Source: Pseudorhodoplanes sp. (GTDB lineage: Bacteria > Pseudomonadota > Alphaproteobacteria > Rhizobiales > Xanthobacteraceae). Taken from it: a stretch of 64,000 nt of DNA. Where the stretch lies: the NCBI GenBank assembly GCA_019187085.1, contig JABARS010000032.1, forward strand, positions 1-64,000. Direction: 5' to 3'. The notes under the pieces were generated by a model. It was not told where the DNA came from. It ran no database searches and was given only the letters and a program-made list of their open reading frames with translations. How positions within the stretch are numbered: the stretch's first letter is position 1; every line of letters begins with the position of its first letter. Both the position numbers and the translations under genes were made by a program. Of the stretch, positions 52,412 to 61,863 are shown in pieces.

Positions 52412-53091
52412 GCGAACTCGCTATGAGATGCGCCGAGGATTTCGGTGCCGCCGATACGGGCGACGCGGCCATTATCGAGCAGAACCACGACGGTCGCGAT
52501 CCGTCGGATCTCCTCCGGCGAGTGGCTGACATAGATCATCGGCACGCCGGCTTCGTCGCGCAGCCGCTCGAGATAGGGAAATATCTCGGCCTTGCGGTCG
52601 GAATCGAGTGATGCGAGCGGTTCATCGAGCAGGAGCAGGCGCGGCTGCATCAACAGTGCGCGGCCGATGGCGATGCGCTGGCGTTCGCCACCCGACAATC
52701 CGCCGGGCCGCCGCGCGAGCAGATGTCCGATCCCGAGCAGTTCGACCACGCGCTCGAATACCGCCTTGTGGCGTTTGCGTCCGGACATCCAGCGGCCGTA
52801 ATCGAGATTGGCGCGCACATTCATGTGCGGGAACAGCCGGCCTTCCTGGAATACGTAACCGATGCCGCGGCGGTGCGGTGGCTGATCGATCCTCGCTTCG
52901 GAATCGAACAGGACGTCGCCGTCGATCTCGATGCGTCCGCGGTCCGGCCGCAGCAGGCCGGCGACCATGTTGACCACCGTGGTCTTGCCCGAGCCGGAGG
53001 AACCGAACAGGGCGCCGGCGCCATGCGCGATCTCGAATTTGGCCGAAAGGGAAAAAGCCCCCAGTTGCTTGTCGACATCCACCCGGAGCAT
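52408..53091 (-). CDS. modC: Molybdate ABC transporter ATPase, short form without TOBE domain
   Basis: The 227-residue ATPase has Walker A GSSGSGKT (30-37), signature LSGGERQR and Walker B LLLLDEPLASLDSD. Standard ModC is about 350 residues with a C-terminal molybdate-binding TOBE domain; here the protein ends right after the ATPase core (GGTEILGASHSEFA) and the modD start codon overlaps the stop. No leftover TOBE-like sequence is seen in another frame. ATPase activity should persist, but feedback through TOBE would be absent. Confidence 0.9.
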   Translation of the reverse strand: MLRVDVDKQLGAFSLSAKFEIAHGAGALFGSSGSGKTTVVNMVAGLLRPDRGRIEIDGDVLFDSEARIDQPPHRRGIGYVFQEGRLFPHMNVRANLDYGRWMSGRKRHKAVFERVVELLGIGHLLARRPGGLSGGERQRIAIGRALLMQPRLLLLDEPLASLDSDRKAEIFPYLERLRDEAGVPMIYVSHSPEEIRRIATVVVLLDNGRVARIGGTEILGASHSEFA

Positions 53092-53092
53092 G

Positions 53093-53788
53093 TCAGCTTC
53101 CGTGATAACGCTGGCCGGCGCGGCGGGCGAACCATTCCGACACGATCAGCGCCACCAGCGCGAGTGCGATGGCGATGAGGACCAGCCGACCGGCGGCGGC
53201 GTCCCCTCCGGGAATGTTGGTGTAGGTATAGATCGCAGCCGAGATCGTCTGCGTCTCGCCCGGGATGTTGGAGACGAAGGTGATGGTCGCGCCGAACTCA
53301 CCGAGCGCCTTGGCGAAGCACAGCACCATGCCGGCGATGAGACCCGACATGGCGAGCGGCAGCGTCACCGTGGCGAAGACCCAGATCGAGCTTGCGCCGA
53401 GCGTCGAGGCGGCTGCTTCCAGTCTCTGGTCGATCGCTTCGATCGACAGGCGGATCGCCCGCACCATGAGCGGAAAGCCCATGACGCCGCAGGCGAGCGC
53501 GGCCCCGGTCCAGCGGAACGAGAACGCGAACCCGAACCAGTCATAGAGGAAGGAGCCGATGAAGCCGCGCCGTCCGAAGGAGATGAGCAGCAGATAGCCG
53601 GTGACGACGGGCGGCAGCACCAGCGGCAGATGCACGATGCTGTCGAGCAGCGACTTGCCCCAGAAGTCCTTGCGGGCGAGCAGCCACCCGGTCGCGATGC
53701 CGAACGGCAGCGCCGCGAACGTCGCCACTGCGGCGATCCGGAGCGAAAGCCGGATCGCCGTCCATTCCTCGGCCGTAAGCTCGAACAC
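53093..53788 (-). CDS. modB: Molybdate ABC transporter permease
   Basis: The 231-residue permease has five to six helices and the ATPase-coupling EAA loop AASTLGASSIWVFATVTLPL. PLVLPPVVTGYLLLI and AKALGEFGATITF are strongly conserved in ModB. It starts with GTG, eight bases after modA, and its stop directly abuts the modC ATG. Confidence 0.95.
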   Translation of the reverse strand: MFELTAEEWTAIRLSLRIAAVATFAALPFGIATGWLLARKDFWGKSLLDSIVHLPLVLPPVVTGYLLLISFGRRGFIGSFLYDWFGFAFSFRWTGAALACGVMGFPLMVRAIRLSIEAIDQRLEAAASTLGASSIWVFATVTLPLAMSGLIAGMVLCFAKALGEFGATITFVSNIPGETQTISAAIYTYTNIPGGDAAAGRLVLIAIALALVALIVSEWFARRAGQRYHGS

Positions 53789-53795
53789 GGAATTC

Positions 53796-54593
53796 TTACG
53801 AGGTTAGCCTGATCAGGAAGGTGAAGCCATATTTCTCGAAAACCGCCTTGGCGGCGGCGCTGCGCAGGAAGTTGAGATAGGCGGCCGCTTCGGACCTGGC
53901 ATTCGCGGTCGCAGCCACCGGATAAGTGACCGGCGGATGCGAGCCTTCCGGGAACGTGCCGACGATCTTCACGCCGGGATCGACCTTCGCGTCGGTTTCG
54001 TAGACGATTCCGAGAACGGCCTCCCCGCGTGACACGAGCAGCAGCGCGGCGCGTACATTATCGGCCATCGCGAATTTCGGTTCGGCCGCGGCCCACGAAC
54101 CGAGCTTTTCCAGCGCCGCCTTGGCATAGAGGCCGACCGGCACCGCCTTCACGTCACCGGTCGCAATCCGGCCGTCGCCGGCAAGCTTGGCGAGGTCGAA
54201 ACCCTGACCGATGGCGACATTGCCGATTTTGGAATCCTTGGGTGCGATCAGAACGAGTTTGTTGCCGAGCAGATTGACGCGGGTATCCTGCTTGATCGTC
54301 TTCTTTTCGGCGACGTAATCCATCCATTTCAGGTCGGCGGACACGAACACGTCGGCCGGCGCGCCGCCTTCGATCTGGCGCGCGAGCGCCGAGCTCGCGG
54401 CATAGCTCGCAACGACCTTGACGCCGCTCTGCTTGGTGAAGGCCGCGTTGACGTCGTCGAGCGCATTCTTCATCGAGGCGGCGGCGAAGACCGTAAGTGT
54501 TTTGTCCTGCGCAGAGGCGCCTTGCGGCGCGAGGCAGGCCGCGGCGGACAGCAGTGCGACAACAAGTCCGGTGTTGAAAGATCGTCTCAGCAT
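53796..54593 (-). CDS. modA: Molybdate-binding periplasmic protein
   Basis: The 265-residue product has a signal peptide ending near GASAQ and the ModA ligand-site sequence [16 protein letters not shown], with [26 protein letters not shown] following. It binds molybdate or tungstate with high affinity. The start follows ggaga. It is the first gene of modABCD; no ModE site was recognised upstream. Confidence 0.95.
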   Translation of the reverse strand: MLRRSFNTGLVVALLSAAACLAPQGASAQDKTLTVFAAASMKNALDDVNAAFTKQSGVKVVASYAASSALARQIEGGAPADVFVSADLKWMDYVAEKKTIKQDTRVNLLGNKLVLIAPKDSKIGNVAIGQGFDLAKLAGDGRIATGDVKAVPVGLYAKAALEKLGSWAAAEPKFAMADNVRAALLLVSRGEAVLGIVYETDAKVDPGVKIVGTFPEGSHPPVTYPVAATANARSEAAAYLNFLRSAAAKAVFEKYGFTFLIRLTS

Positions 54594-54821
54594 GGCGGTT
54601 CTCCAGACGTCGCGTTCCGGCCGCGCGCGAAAGCGCGTGCCGGTACAGGCAACAGGGATCAGGTCGGGTGCGACAGGGTCCGGAACCGCCGTTCCGTCGG
54701 GTCGGGGACGCGCGCAGCGCCCCCGGATCGCGGCGGGACTTTAGCAAGCTCGCAGGATTTGCCAAGATCAATGATCAATCGCGCCGGCGCGGCCATACCG
54801 GACGGCGCGGTGGGGAGAAAC

Positions 54822-56483
54822 ATGAACGCACCTGCGCCGATCGAGGGCGAATTCGATTACATCGTCGTCGGCGCAGGCTCTGCCGGATGCGTGCTGGCCA
54901 ATCGCCTCTCGGCCGATTCCCGTAACAGGGTCCTGCTGCTGGAAGCCGGCGGACCGGACAACTGGATCTGGTTTCACATTCCGGTCGGCTATCTGTTCGC
55001 GATCGGCAATCCGCGGTCAGACTGGATGTTCCGGACCGAGCCGGTCCCCGGCCTCAACGGCCGCGCGCTGAATTATCCGCGCGGCAAGGTGCTCGGCGGC
55101 TCTTCGGCGATCAACGCCATGATCTACATGCGCGGTCAGGCCGCCGATTACGATCACTGGCGCCAGCTCGGCCTGGCCGGCTGGGGCTGGGCCGACGTGC
55201 GCGCGATCTTCCGCAGGCAGGTCAGCCATTTTCTCGGCGCAGGCGAGCATCACGGCGCGGACGGGGAATGGCGCGTCGAATATCCGCGCGTGCGCTGGGA
55301 CATCACCGACGCATTCCGCGAGGCGGCGGCGCAGTACGGCATTCCGAAGGTCGACGATTTCAATACCGGCGATAACGAGGGCTGCGCCTATTTCCACGTC
55401 AACCAGAAGCGGGGCCGCCGCTGGTCGTCGGCGCGCGGCTTTCTCAAGCCGGCGCTCGGCCGCTCCAACCTGCGGATCGAAACCGGATGTCTGGCGCAGA
55501 GCATCGTGTTCGAAGGCAAGCGCGCCGCCGGCGTCCGCTATCGCCAGAATGGCCGTGACTGCCTGGCGCGCTGCCGCGGCGAAGTCGTGCTGTCGGCCGG
55601 CGCGATCGGCTCGGTGCAGTTGCTGCTTCTGTCGGGCGTCGGGCCGCGCCCGCATCTCGACGAGATGGGAATCGTGCCGCTTCACGACTTGCCGGGTGTC
55701 GGCAACAATCTGCAGGACCATCTGCAGCTTCGCCTGATCTACAAGGTGTCGGGCGTGCGCACGCTGAACGAGACCTACGGCTCGGTCCTGCGCCGCATCG
55801 GCATGGGCCTCGATTATGCGCTGCGGCGGCGCGGACCGCTGACCATGGCGCCCTCGCAGCTCGGCGCTTTCACCCGTTCCGATCTGCATCAGGACCGCCC
55901 CAACATCCAGTTCCACGTGCAGCCTTTGTCGCTCGACAAGTTCGGCGATCCGCTGCACCCGTTTCCCGCCTTCACGGTCAGCGTGGCCAACCTGCGGCCG
56001 ACCAGCCGGGGATACATCCGGCTGCGCTCGCGCGATCCCGCCGACAAGCCGGTGATCCAGCCGAACTATTTGTCCACCGAAGAGGACCGCCGCGTCGCCG
56101 CCGATTCCCTTCGCGTGGCGCGCCGTATCGTTGTGCAGCCGGCATTGCAGCAATTCCGGCCGATCGAATATCTGCCGGGCGAAACCGTGCGCGACGACGA
56201 CGAGGCCGGTCTCGTGAAGGCGGCGGGCGATATCGGAACCACGATCTTCCATCCGGTCGGAACGGCGAAAATGGGACGCCGCGACGATGCGGCGGCCGTC
56301 GTCGACGAGCGTCTGCGCGTCTTCGGCCTGTCGGGGCTTCGTGTCGTCGACGCGTCGGTCATGCCGACAATTACTTCCGGCAACACCAATTCACCGACCA
56401 TCATGATTGCGGAAAAGGGAGCGGCCATGATTTTGGAGGATGCGCGGGGGACGAACCCGGTTACGCTTTCTGCGGCGGAATGA
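54822..56483 (+). CDS. GMC family oxidoreductase (choline dehydrogenase-like)
   Basis: The 553-residue flavoenzyme has the FAD motif [16 protein letters not shown] (GAGSAG at 17-22) and both GMC signatures, [18 protein letters not shown] and [15 protein letters not shown]. Catalytic-site residues appear in [10 protein letters not shown] and [13 protein letters not shown]. Members oxidise alcohols; the substrate is unknown. The start has tggggaga upstream and is preferred over ATG 54771. It overlaps the Yip1 gene by ATGA. Confidence 0.92.
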   Translation: MNAPAPIEGEFDYIVVGAGSAGCVLANRLSADSRNRVLLLEAGGPDNWIWFHIPVGYLFAIGNPRSDWMFRTEPVPGLNGRALNYPRGKVLGGSSAINAMIYMRGQAADYDHWRQLGLAGWGWADVRAIFRRQVSHFLGAGEHHGADGEWRVEYPRVRWDITDAFREAAAQYGIPKVDDFNTGDNEGCAYFHVNQKRGRRWSSARGFLKPALGRSNLRIETGCLAQSIVFEGKRAAGVRYRQNGRDCLARCRGEVVLSAGAIGSVQLLLLSGVGPRPHLDEMGIVPLHDLPGVGNNLQDHLQLRLIYKVSGVRTLNETYGSVLRRIGMGLDYALRRRGPLTMAPSQLGAFTRSDLHQDRPNIQFHVQPLSLDKFGDPLHPFPAFTVSVANLRPTSRGYIRLRSRDPADKPVIQPNYLSTEEDRRVAADSLRVARRIVVQPALQQFRPIEYLPGETVRDDDEAGLVKAAGDIGTTIFHPVGTAKMGRRDDAAAVVDERLRVFGLSGLRVVDASVMPTITSGNTNSPTIMIAEKGAAMILEDARGTNPVTLSAAE

Positions 56484-57073
56484 TCGAAAATGGAAATGCG
56501 GCGATGACACTGATTGAACGCGTGAAGAACATCATTCTCAATCCCGACCGGGAATGGCCGGTGATCGAGCGCGAGCCGGCCGACGCGCGGGGCTTGCTGA
56601 TCGGCTACGTCGCGGTGCTGGCGGCTATCCCTGCGGTTGCCGGCTTCATCGGGACGTCGCTTGTGGGCGTATCGGTCTCCGCCGGAACGTTCCGTGTTCC
56701 GTTCGTGATGGGCCTTCTCAATGCGGCGATCAGCTACGCTTTCTCCTTTGTGCTTGTTTATGTCGTCGCCCTGATCATCGACTGGCTGGCGCCGGTTTTC
56801 CGCGCGATGCGCAGTTTCCCGCACGCGCTGAAATTGTCCGCCTATTCCTTCACGCCGAGCTGGCTCGCCGGCATTTTCCTGCTGATTCCCGGCCTGCGCT
56901 TCCTGACCATTCTCGGACTTTACGGACTTTATCTTTTGTGGACGGGCTTACCGCCGCTGATGGACGCCGCCCGCGACCGCTCTCTGCTCTATGCCGCTGC
57001 CGTCGTCTTCGCGGCACTGATCGTCACCGTCGGGCTCGCCTTGATCCAGTCGATGATCGTGACGGTTCCCTAG
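56480..57073 (+). CDS. Yip1 family membrane protein
   Basis: The 197-residue product starts with a short amphipathic region, [19 protein letters not shown], that is characteristic of bacterial Yip1-domain proteins. Five hydrophobic helices follow. Function is unknown. It is coupled to the oxidoreductase gene by ATGA overlap. Confidence 0.88.
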   Translation: MIENGNAAMTLIERVKNIILNPDREWPVIEREPADARGLLIGYVAVLAAIPAVAGFIGTSLVGVSVSAGTFRVPFVMGLLNAAISYAFSFVLVYVVALIIDWLAPVFRAMRSFPHALKLSAYSFTPSWLAGIFLLIPGLRFLTILGLYGLYLLWTGLPPLMDAARDRSLLYAAAVVFAALIVTVGLALIQSMIVTVP

Positions 57074-57118
57074 CGCCGATCGCGCCCTCGCTCCCGTCCC
57101 CTTTATCCGGTTGATTTC

Positions 57119-57877
57119 ATGGATTTCATCACAAGCGACATCCTGGTTCTGATCCTGATCGGCTTTATCGCGCAGACCATCGACGGCGCGCTCGGCATGG
57201 CCTTCGGCCTGATTTCAACGTCCTTCATGCTGGCGATCGGCATGCTGCCAGCGCAGGCGAGCGCCGCGGTCCATACCGCAGAGATATTCACGACCGGCGC
57301 CTCGGCCGCCTCCCATATCTACAATCGCAACATCGACTGGCGGATGGTGCGCCGGCTCGGGATCGCCGGCGCGCTCGGCGCGGCGCTTGGCGCCTGGGTG
57401 CTGTCGAATGTCGATGCCGGCGTCGCGCGCCCCTATGTGTCGGCATATCTGCTCGTTGTCGGCATCTATATTCTGATCAAGTCGGTGAGAATGGCCGCCG
57501 CCCGCGCGGCGCCCGCGCGCTGGCTTTCACCGGTCGGCTTCGTGGCCGGTTTCCTCGATGCCAGCGGCGGCGGCGGCTGGGGTCCGGTCGCGACCTCGAC
57601 ACTGATCGGGACCGGCCACTCGCCCCGCCATACGATCGGCTCGGTCAATGTGACCGAATTCTTCGTGACGGTCGCGGCGTCGGCGACGTTTTTCATCGAG
57701 CTTGGCGCGTCCCCGCTCCTGCACCTCGCCGCCCTTGTGATCGGCGGCATTGCGGCCGCGCCGTTTGGCGGCTTCATCGTGCGCCTCGTTCCGCCGCGTG
57801 TCCTGATGGTCTTTGTCGGTCTTTTGATCGTCGGGCTGGCCGTGTGGCAGCTCGCCCGCGCGTTCAAACTGGTCTGA
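57119..57877 (+). CDS. TauE/SafE family permease (TSUP)
   Basis: The 252-residue product has about eight hydrophobic helices and the internal duplication of TSUP transporters: QTIDGALGMAFGLISTSFML in the first half and GFLDASGGGGWGPVATSTL in the second. These segments match the sulfite exporter branch better than the permease at 32403 does. It is the last gene of a short plus-strand run after the oxidoreductase and Yip1 genes. Confidence 0.9.
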   Translation: MDFITSDILVLILIGFIAQTIDGALGMAFGLISTSFMLAIGMLPAQASAAVHTAEIFTTGASAASHIYNRNIDWRMVRRLGIAGALGAALGAWVLSNVDAGVARPYVSAYLLVVGIYILIKSVRMAAARAAPARWLSPVGFVAGFLDASGGGGWGPVATSTLIGTGHSPRHTIGSVNVTEFFVTVAASATFFIELGASPLLHLAALVIGGIAAAPFGGFIVRLVPPRVLMVFVGLLIVGLAVWQLARAFKLV

Positions 57878-57913
57878 GGCACTCTACGGCAACGTCTTCA
57901 GATGGCGGATCGG

Positions 57914-58033
57914 TCATCCGGGCGCGATCGACTGCGCAGCGGCCACGATGGCGTTCGCGTCGATGCCGTAATGCCGGTAGAGGTCCGGCAGCAGCCTGCC
58001 GCTCGCGGAGACGTGACGTGCGGATCGATCCAT
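57914..58033 (-). pseudogene. Possible remnant of a transketolase C-terminus
   Basis: A 39-codon frame reads MDRSARHVSASGRLLPDLYR then HYGIDANAIVAAAQSIAPG. The pattern of a small-residue turn, then L-Y-x-H-Y-G-I-D and I-V-A-A-A resembles the extreme C-terminus of transketolase-type enzymes. Nothing upstream continues it, since the FAH-family gene ends 14 bp away in the same orientation. It is probably a 3' leftover of a deleted gene. Confidence 0.4.
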
Positions 58034-58046
58034 GCGAGAGGCGGTC

Positions 58047-58904
58047 TCACGCGGCGCGCACGGCAACGCGCATGTGTCCGATCTTTTCGATCGTTGCGTC
58101 GAGGACGTCGCCGGGCCGGATCGGTCCGACGCCCTCCGGCGTGCCGGTCAGGAGCACGTCGCCGGGCATCAACGTGTAATAGGACGACGCCCATTCGATC
58201 AGCGCCGGCACGTCGATCAGGAGGTCGCGCGTATTGGCTTTCTGGCGCGTCTCGCCGTTGACCGACAGATGCAGGTCGAGGCCCGAAGGGTTGCCGATCT
58301 CGTCGGCGGTGACGAGCCACGGCCCGAGCACCGTATAGCTGTCGATCGACTTGCGCAGCGAACGCTCCTCCGGCCCGCGCACGGTGATATCGAAGCCGAT
58401 GCAATAGCCGGCCACATGATCGAGCGCGTCCTTGCGGCTGACGCGGTCCGCGCGCCGCCCGATGATCGCGGCAAGCTCGATCTCGTGATCGGTGCGCCGG
58501 TCGGGATGGCGGACGGCGATGCCGTCGGCCGGTCCCACGATCGAACTGGTTGCCTTCAGGAACAGGCCGACATTCTGGATTTCCGCAATCCGGTTCTGGT
58601 GATGGATTTCGGCGTCGGCGCGCGCCTCGTCGAGATGCTTCTTGTAGTTGACCGGAGCGGCAACGACTTTCCCCGCATTCGCCACCGGGCTCTGCAGCCG
58701 GACTTCGTCGAGCGGGAGTGCCGGCGCGGATTGCGCCGCATCCGCGATGACCGCGCGCAGTCCGGGGAGATTCTCGATGAAGACGTCGTGCGCCGGGAAC
58801 GGATAACGCTGCGCGGAGAGCGACGCGAGCGCGGCGGTGACGTCGCGCACGTGCTCGCCGTCGACAAGGCCGATACGCTGATCGGGAAACCGGCACAGGC
58901 GCAT
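58047..58904 (-). CDS. Fumarylacetoacetate hydrolase family protein
   Basis: The 285-residue product has the short N-terminal domain MRLCRFPDQRIGLVDGEHV and the FAH catalytic barrel. Metal ligands are expected in DHEIELAAIIG and in GYCIGFDITVRG; LMPGDVLLTGTPEGVGPIRPGD is the classic FAH-family C-terminal motif. Members hydrolyse or decarboxylate C-C bonds in aromatic and sugar-acid breakdown. The particular substrate is unknown. Confidence 0.9.
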   Translation of the reverse strand: MRLCRFPDQRIGLVDGEHVRDVTAALASLSAQRYPFPAHDVFIENLPGLRAVIADAAQSAPALPLDEVRLQSPVANAGKVVAAPVNYKKHLDEARADAEIHHQNRIAEIQNVGLFLKATSSIVGPADGIAVRHPDRRTDHEIELAAIIGRRADRVSRKDALDHVAGYCIGFDITVRGPEERSLRKSIDSYTVLGPWLVTADEIGNPSGLDLHLSVNGETRQKANTRDLLIDVPALIEWASSYYTLMPGDVLLTGTPEGVGPIRPGDVLDATIEKIGHMRVAVRAA

Positions 58905-58941
58905 GTCTGAAAGTCCCGGATGAAGGCCGGCGCGTGGGTGC

Positions 58942-59868
58942 TTACGGCGACAGCGCGACGGTGCGGCAGGCCGGCGGCAATTCGGCCATGGTGATGGGCG
59001 GTTTCGGCTTGGGCGGGAACAATGGCGGCGGCGGATTGAGAATCGAATCCCGGAACCAGTAATCGAGCTCCTTGCCGCAGCCCTCGCCCTCGGGCGCCGG
59101 ATCCTGCGGTTTGCATTCGGGGCTGTCGGCCGGGCATCCGATGCGGATGTGCATGTGGTAATTGTGGCCCCACCACGGACGCACCTTGCGCAGCCAGGCG
59201 CGATCGGTCCCGGCGTCGCGGCACAGCGCTTTCTTGATAGCGGCATTCACCAATACGCGCTCGACCTCGGGATCGGAGGCGGCGGCGCGGATGACGGCGA
59301 CATGATGCGGCGTCCATGCCGCGGGATCGATGTCGCGCTTGTCGGTCCGCACCACATTGACGGCCGACATCTCCTCGCGCTCCTGGCGCGTCAACTCGCG
59401 CTTGGGCATCGGGGTGAGCCAGATGTCGGCGTCGAGCCCGACCTGGTGGCTGGCATGTCCGGTGAGCATCGGCCCGCCGCGCGGCTGGGCGAGGTCGCCG
59501 ACGAGGATTCCGGGCCAGCCGGCTTTCGGCGCCCTGGCCGCGAAGCGTTCGAGAAACGTGATCAGCGCGGGATGGCCCCAGTTGCGGTTGCGCGACAGCC
59601 GCATGACCTGCCAGGTCTTGCCGTTGACCGGCAGCGCAATCGCGCCGGCGAGGCAGCCGCGCGTATAGAAACCGATCGAACGCGCGGCGAGCGGCAGCGG
59701 GGCCGCCTTGCGGCCGAACAACTCCTTCGCCGGCGTCTTGGGGTCGGCGGGATTTGCGAGCGGCGGCAGCGGCGCCGGCTCGAGCGTCCCGCGTTCCTGC
59801 GCGACCGCGAAAGGAGACCCGGCTGCGACCAGGAACGCAACCAGGGGCATGGCGCGTCGAATCGTCAT
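58942..59868 (-). CDS. mepA: Penicillin-insensitive murein endopeptidase
   Basis: The 308-residue product has a signal peptide ending near AVAQE. The LAS-type zinc site is G-H-A-S-H-Q-V-G-L-D-A-D together with HNYHMHIRIG. MepA cuts D-Ala-meso-DAP cross-links in peptidoglycan. The C-terminus is Pro-rich with paired cysteines. It is divergent from an L,D-transpeptidase gene, so the two murein enzymes share a control region. Confidence 0.94.
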   Translation of the reverse strand: MTIRRAMPLVAFLVAAGSPFAVAQERGTLEPAPLPPLANPADPKTPAKELFGRKAAPLPLAARSIGFYTRGCLAGAIALPVNGKTWQVMRLSRNRNWGHPALITFLERFAARAPKAGWPGILVGDLAQPRGGPMLTGHASHQVGLDADIWLTPMPKRELTRQEREEMSAVNVVRTDKRDIDPAAWTPHHVAVIRAAASDPEVERVLVNAAIKKALCRDAGTDRAWLRKVRPWWGHNYHMHIRIGCPADSPECKPQDPAPEGEGCGKELDYWFRDSILNPPPPLFPPKPKPPITMAELPPACRTVALSP

Positions 59869-60035
59869 GGTTTTGCTCTCTAGCGATCTTGCGGCGTTGT
59901 GTCAGCTTTCATTTTAGGGATTTCGCCCGGCGGCGGCTTTACAATATCGGTGTGGTTTTGGAATGCTGTCGCACCGGCGCTTCGCCTAGCCTTGTTTTAT
60001 GGCCGTGTTTTGTCTCTGCCTTCGGGGGAAATTGC

Positions 60036-60527
60036 ATGACCGCACTGAGAATCGTCCTGGCCGCAGCCTTTCTTCTCGGTCTCGCCGTCTGGGCGGATCG
60101 GGCGCAGGCCGAGATCGAGATCCGGGTCGACAAGGCCGAGCAGCGCATGGCCGTGACGGTGAACGGCCTGTTCATGCATTCCTGGGCGGTCTCCACCGGC
60201 CTCGGCGGCGGCCCGCGCACGGGACTTTACCGTCCGCAACGGATGGAGCGGAAATGGTTCTCGCGCAAATACAACATGGCGCCGATGCCCTACTCGATCT
60301 TCTTCCATGAAGGCTATGCGATCCACGGCACCATCCATGTGAAGAATCTCGGCCGGCGCGCGTCGAAAGGCTGCGTGCGCCTGCATCCGGCGAACGCCGC
60401 CATCCTGTTCGATCTCGTCAAGCAACACGGCATGGGCAACACCCGCATCGTCGTCGAATCCGGTGTGGCGCAGGCGCCGCGCAGGAGCCGTATCGCCGAT
60501 TCCGCAGGTTCTCCACGCATCCGGTAA
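60036..60527 (+). CDS. L,D-transpeptidase (YkuD domain)
   Basis: The 163-residue product has a signal peptide (IVLAAAFLLGLAVWADRAQA) and a YkuD domain. The active site is H97 (AIHGT) and C113 in ASKGCVRLHPAN. Such enzymes form 3-3 cross-links or attach outer-membrane proteins to peptidoglycan. ggggga precedes the ATG at 60036. The basic tail is short and probably disordered. Confidence 0.93.
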   Translation: MTALRIVLAAAFLLGLAVWADRAQAEIEIRVDKAEQRMAVTVNGLFMHSWAVSTGLGGGPRTGLYRPQRMERKWFSRKYNMAPMPYSIFFHEGYAIHGTIHVKNLGRRASKGCVRLHPANAAILFDLVKQHGMGNTRIVVESGVAQAPRRSRIADSAGSPRIR

Positions 60528-60850
60528 GAGCCCGCGGCTGCAGCAGTCCACCGCGCGTGCATGGCGACGATCACGGCGCGCATGTTGTCTTTCAGGATGA
60601 TTTCCGGGCGCACGCAGGCTGACGGACCGCGGCAACCCGTTCACCGGATTCCTTGCCTTGTCGCGGCGCGCTGAGCGGACGCGCGCGTGAGGGTTTGCGA
60701 CTTGCGTATTGCGGGGCGCTCATAATGAGCGCGCGGCATCAACATGAGCGTGCGGGATCAACGTGCGGCGAATGGCGCGCAGGCTTCGCCGGCCCTGTCG
60801 TTTAAAGACGCGGGCGCGTCTTGCGGTCCCGTTCTCATCCTTCGCGGGAT

Positions 60851-61011
60851 GAAGCGCCGGGAGGCGCCAGGGGTTGGCGAGACCCCTTTGGCGGTGCCTT
60901 GCGATCGGCCCCGCCGCGCGCCTCGGAGAAACTCTCGCGACGCGTTCCGCGAGAATTTCCCGGAGGCGCGCGAGCCCTCAAGGCGGAGGGCCCGGCGCCT
61001 CCCGGCGCTTC
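60851..61011. repeat. 161-nt nested inverted-repeat element
   Basis: The ends are perfect 18-bp inverted repeats, gaagcgccgggaggcgcc (60851-60868) and ggcgcctcccggcgcttc (60994-61011). Inside are AGGGGT-N7-ACCCCT (60869-60887), a 24-bp hairpin with three mismatches (60916-60939 against 60948-60971, 8-nt loop) and GCCCT/AGGGC (about 60974-60991). It would fold as a multi-branched RNA or cruciform. It may be a MITE-like dispersed repeat or a structured RNA. Confidence 0.65.
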
Positions 61012-61080
61012 ACCGGACTCTGCCTAGCGGAATATAGGAATAAAGTCAAGATCGGATATTGCGGCAAGCACCCTCTTTGA

Positions 61081-61190
61081 TCCTCATGCTGAGGAGCCGA
61101 CCGAAGGTCGGCGTCTCGAAGGATGAGGCCACAAACAAGGGGCCGCCTCCTCCTTCGAGACGCGTCCTGCGGACGCTCCTCAGGATGAGG
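61081..61190. repeat. REP-like palindromic repeats, family A
   Basis: Two units, tcctcatgctgaggag ... ggcgtctcgaaggatgagg and cctccttcgagacgc ... gctcctcaggatgagg, match the repeats at 677-768, 2218-2321 and 11595-11642. Their inner hairpins are ccgaccgaaggtcgg and gcgtcctgcggacgc. Confidence 0.8.
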
Positions 61191-61219
61191 GCGGAGAAAG
61201 GCGGAGCGGGCTACATGCA

Positions 61220-61256
61220 GCCCGCATGGAGCGAAGCGGAATGCGGGATGGCGTGC
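61220..61256 (+). repeat. 37-bp direct repeat, left copy
   Basis: A 37-bp sequence beginning gcccgcatggagcgaagcgg is identical to 61864-61900. It contains the inverted arms CCCGCAT and ATGCGGG. The two copies bracket the DUF4160/DUF2442 gene pair. Confidence 0.85.
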
Positions 61257-61322
61257 GGCAACATCGGCCCGGATTTCGCCGGCGCGCCATCCGGGGTACG
61301 CTTTCTCGATGTGGGGGATAGA

Positions 61323-61595
61323 ATGCCGACAATCGCGTATTTTCTCGGCATTGCGGTTGCGATGTATTATCGCGACCACAATCCGCCGCATATTCATGTG
61401 ATCTATCAGGGCTATGAGGCGTTGATCACGATCGAGGATGCGCGTGTGCTGCGCGGCAAGCTGCCGCCGACCGCGTTGCTGATCGTGAGGCGATGGGTAA
61501 CGATGCGGCGAGACGCACTGCTGGCAAACTGGGAGCGGGCGCGGACACATCAGGCGCTTGAGCGGATCGCAGGACCGGACGACGATGCTGATTAA
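61323..61595 (+). CDS. DUF4160 family protein
   Basis: The 90-residue product starts MPTIAYFLGIAVAMYYRDHN after gggggata. The segment YYRDHNPPHIHVIYQGYEALI is diagnostic of DUF4160. These genes are usually paired with DUF2442, as here, and are suspected toxin-antitoxin-like modules without firm proof. It overlaps the DUF2442 gene by 11 bp. The longer frame from 61059 runs through repeats and is not used. Confidence 0.9.
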   Translation: MPTIAYFLGIAVAMYYRDHNPPHIHVIYQGYEALITIEDARVLRGKLPPTALLIVRRWVTMRRDALLANWERARTHQALERIAGPDDDAD

Positions 61596-61860
61596 GGTGC
61601 GGAAGGCAAAACCGCTTGGCGGCTATCGGCTGTGCATTGAATTCTCCGATGATACCATCGGCGAACGCGACTTTGCCTTTCTCACGCACGAAACCGGACC
61701 GATGCTCGAACTGCTGAAGGACCCGGCCTATTTCCAGCGCGTGTTCGTCGAGGACGGCGTGCTGACCTGGCCGAACGGCTACGACTGGGACCCGATCGCG
61801 CTGCATGACGCGATGAAGGATGCGGGTGAATTGCGGCCGGTCGGGGACGCCGCGGAGTAG
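61585..61860 (+). CDS. DUF2442 family protein
   Basis: The 91-residue product starts MLIKVRKAKPLGGYRLCIEF and contains GVLTWPNGYDWDPIALHD, the DUF2442 hallmark ending in W-P-N-G-x-D. It overlaps the DUF4160 stop by 11 bp, so translation is coupled. The 37-bp direct repeat begins four bases after its stop codon. An in-frame upstream ATG at 61558 is less likely. Confidence 0.9.
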   Translation: MLIKVRKAKPLGGYRLCIEFSDDTIGERDFAFLTHETGPMLELLKDPAYFQRVFVEDGVLTWPNGYDWDPIALHDAMKDAGELRPVGDAAE

Positions 61861-61863
61861 GTA

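Larger units (their letters stand above)
60528..61322. other. Long non-coding region before the DUF4160 gene
   Basis: No protein is supported in this 795-bp stretch. It contains a heavily folded inverted-repeat element (60851-61011), family A palindromes (61081-61190) and one copy of a 37-bp direct repeat (61220-61256). The part 60528-60850 shows only a short hairpin, aagacgcgggcgcgtctt, near 60805. Base composition stays GC-rich. Confidence 0.6.

Noticed and set aside
54594-54821. ModE operator or molybdenum cofactor riboswitch upstream of modA
   Set aside because: No ModE-like palindrome or Moco RNA pattern could be recognised in this GC-rich gap.
60744-61080. Small overlapping open frames in the repeat region
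   Set aside because: They run through inverted repeats, have Arg/Pro/Ala-rich products in several frames and lack clear ribosome sites.
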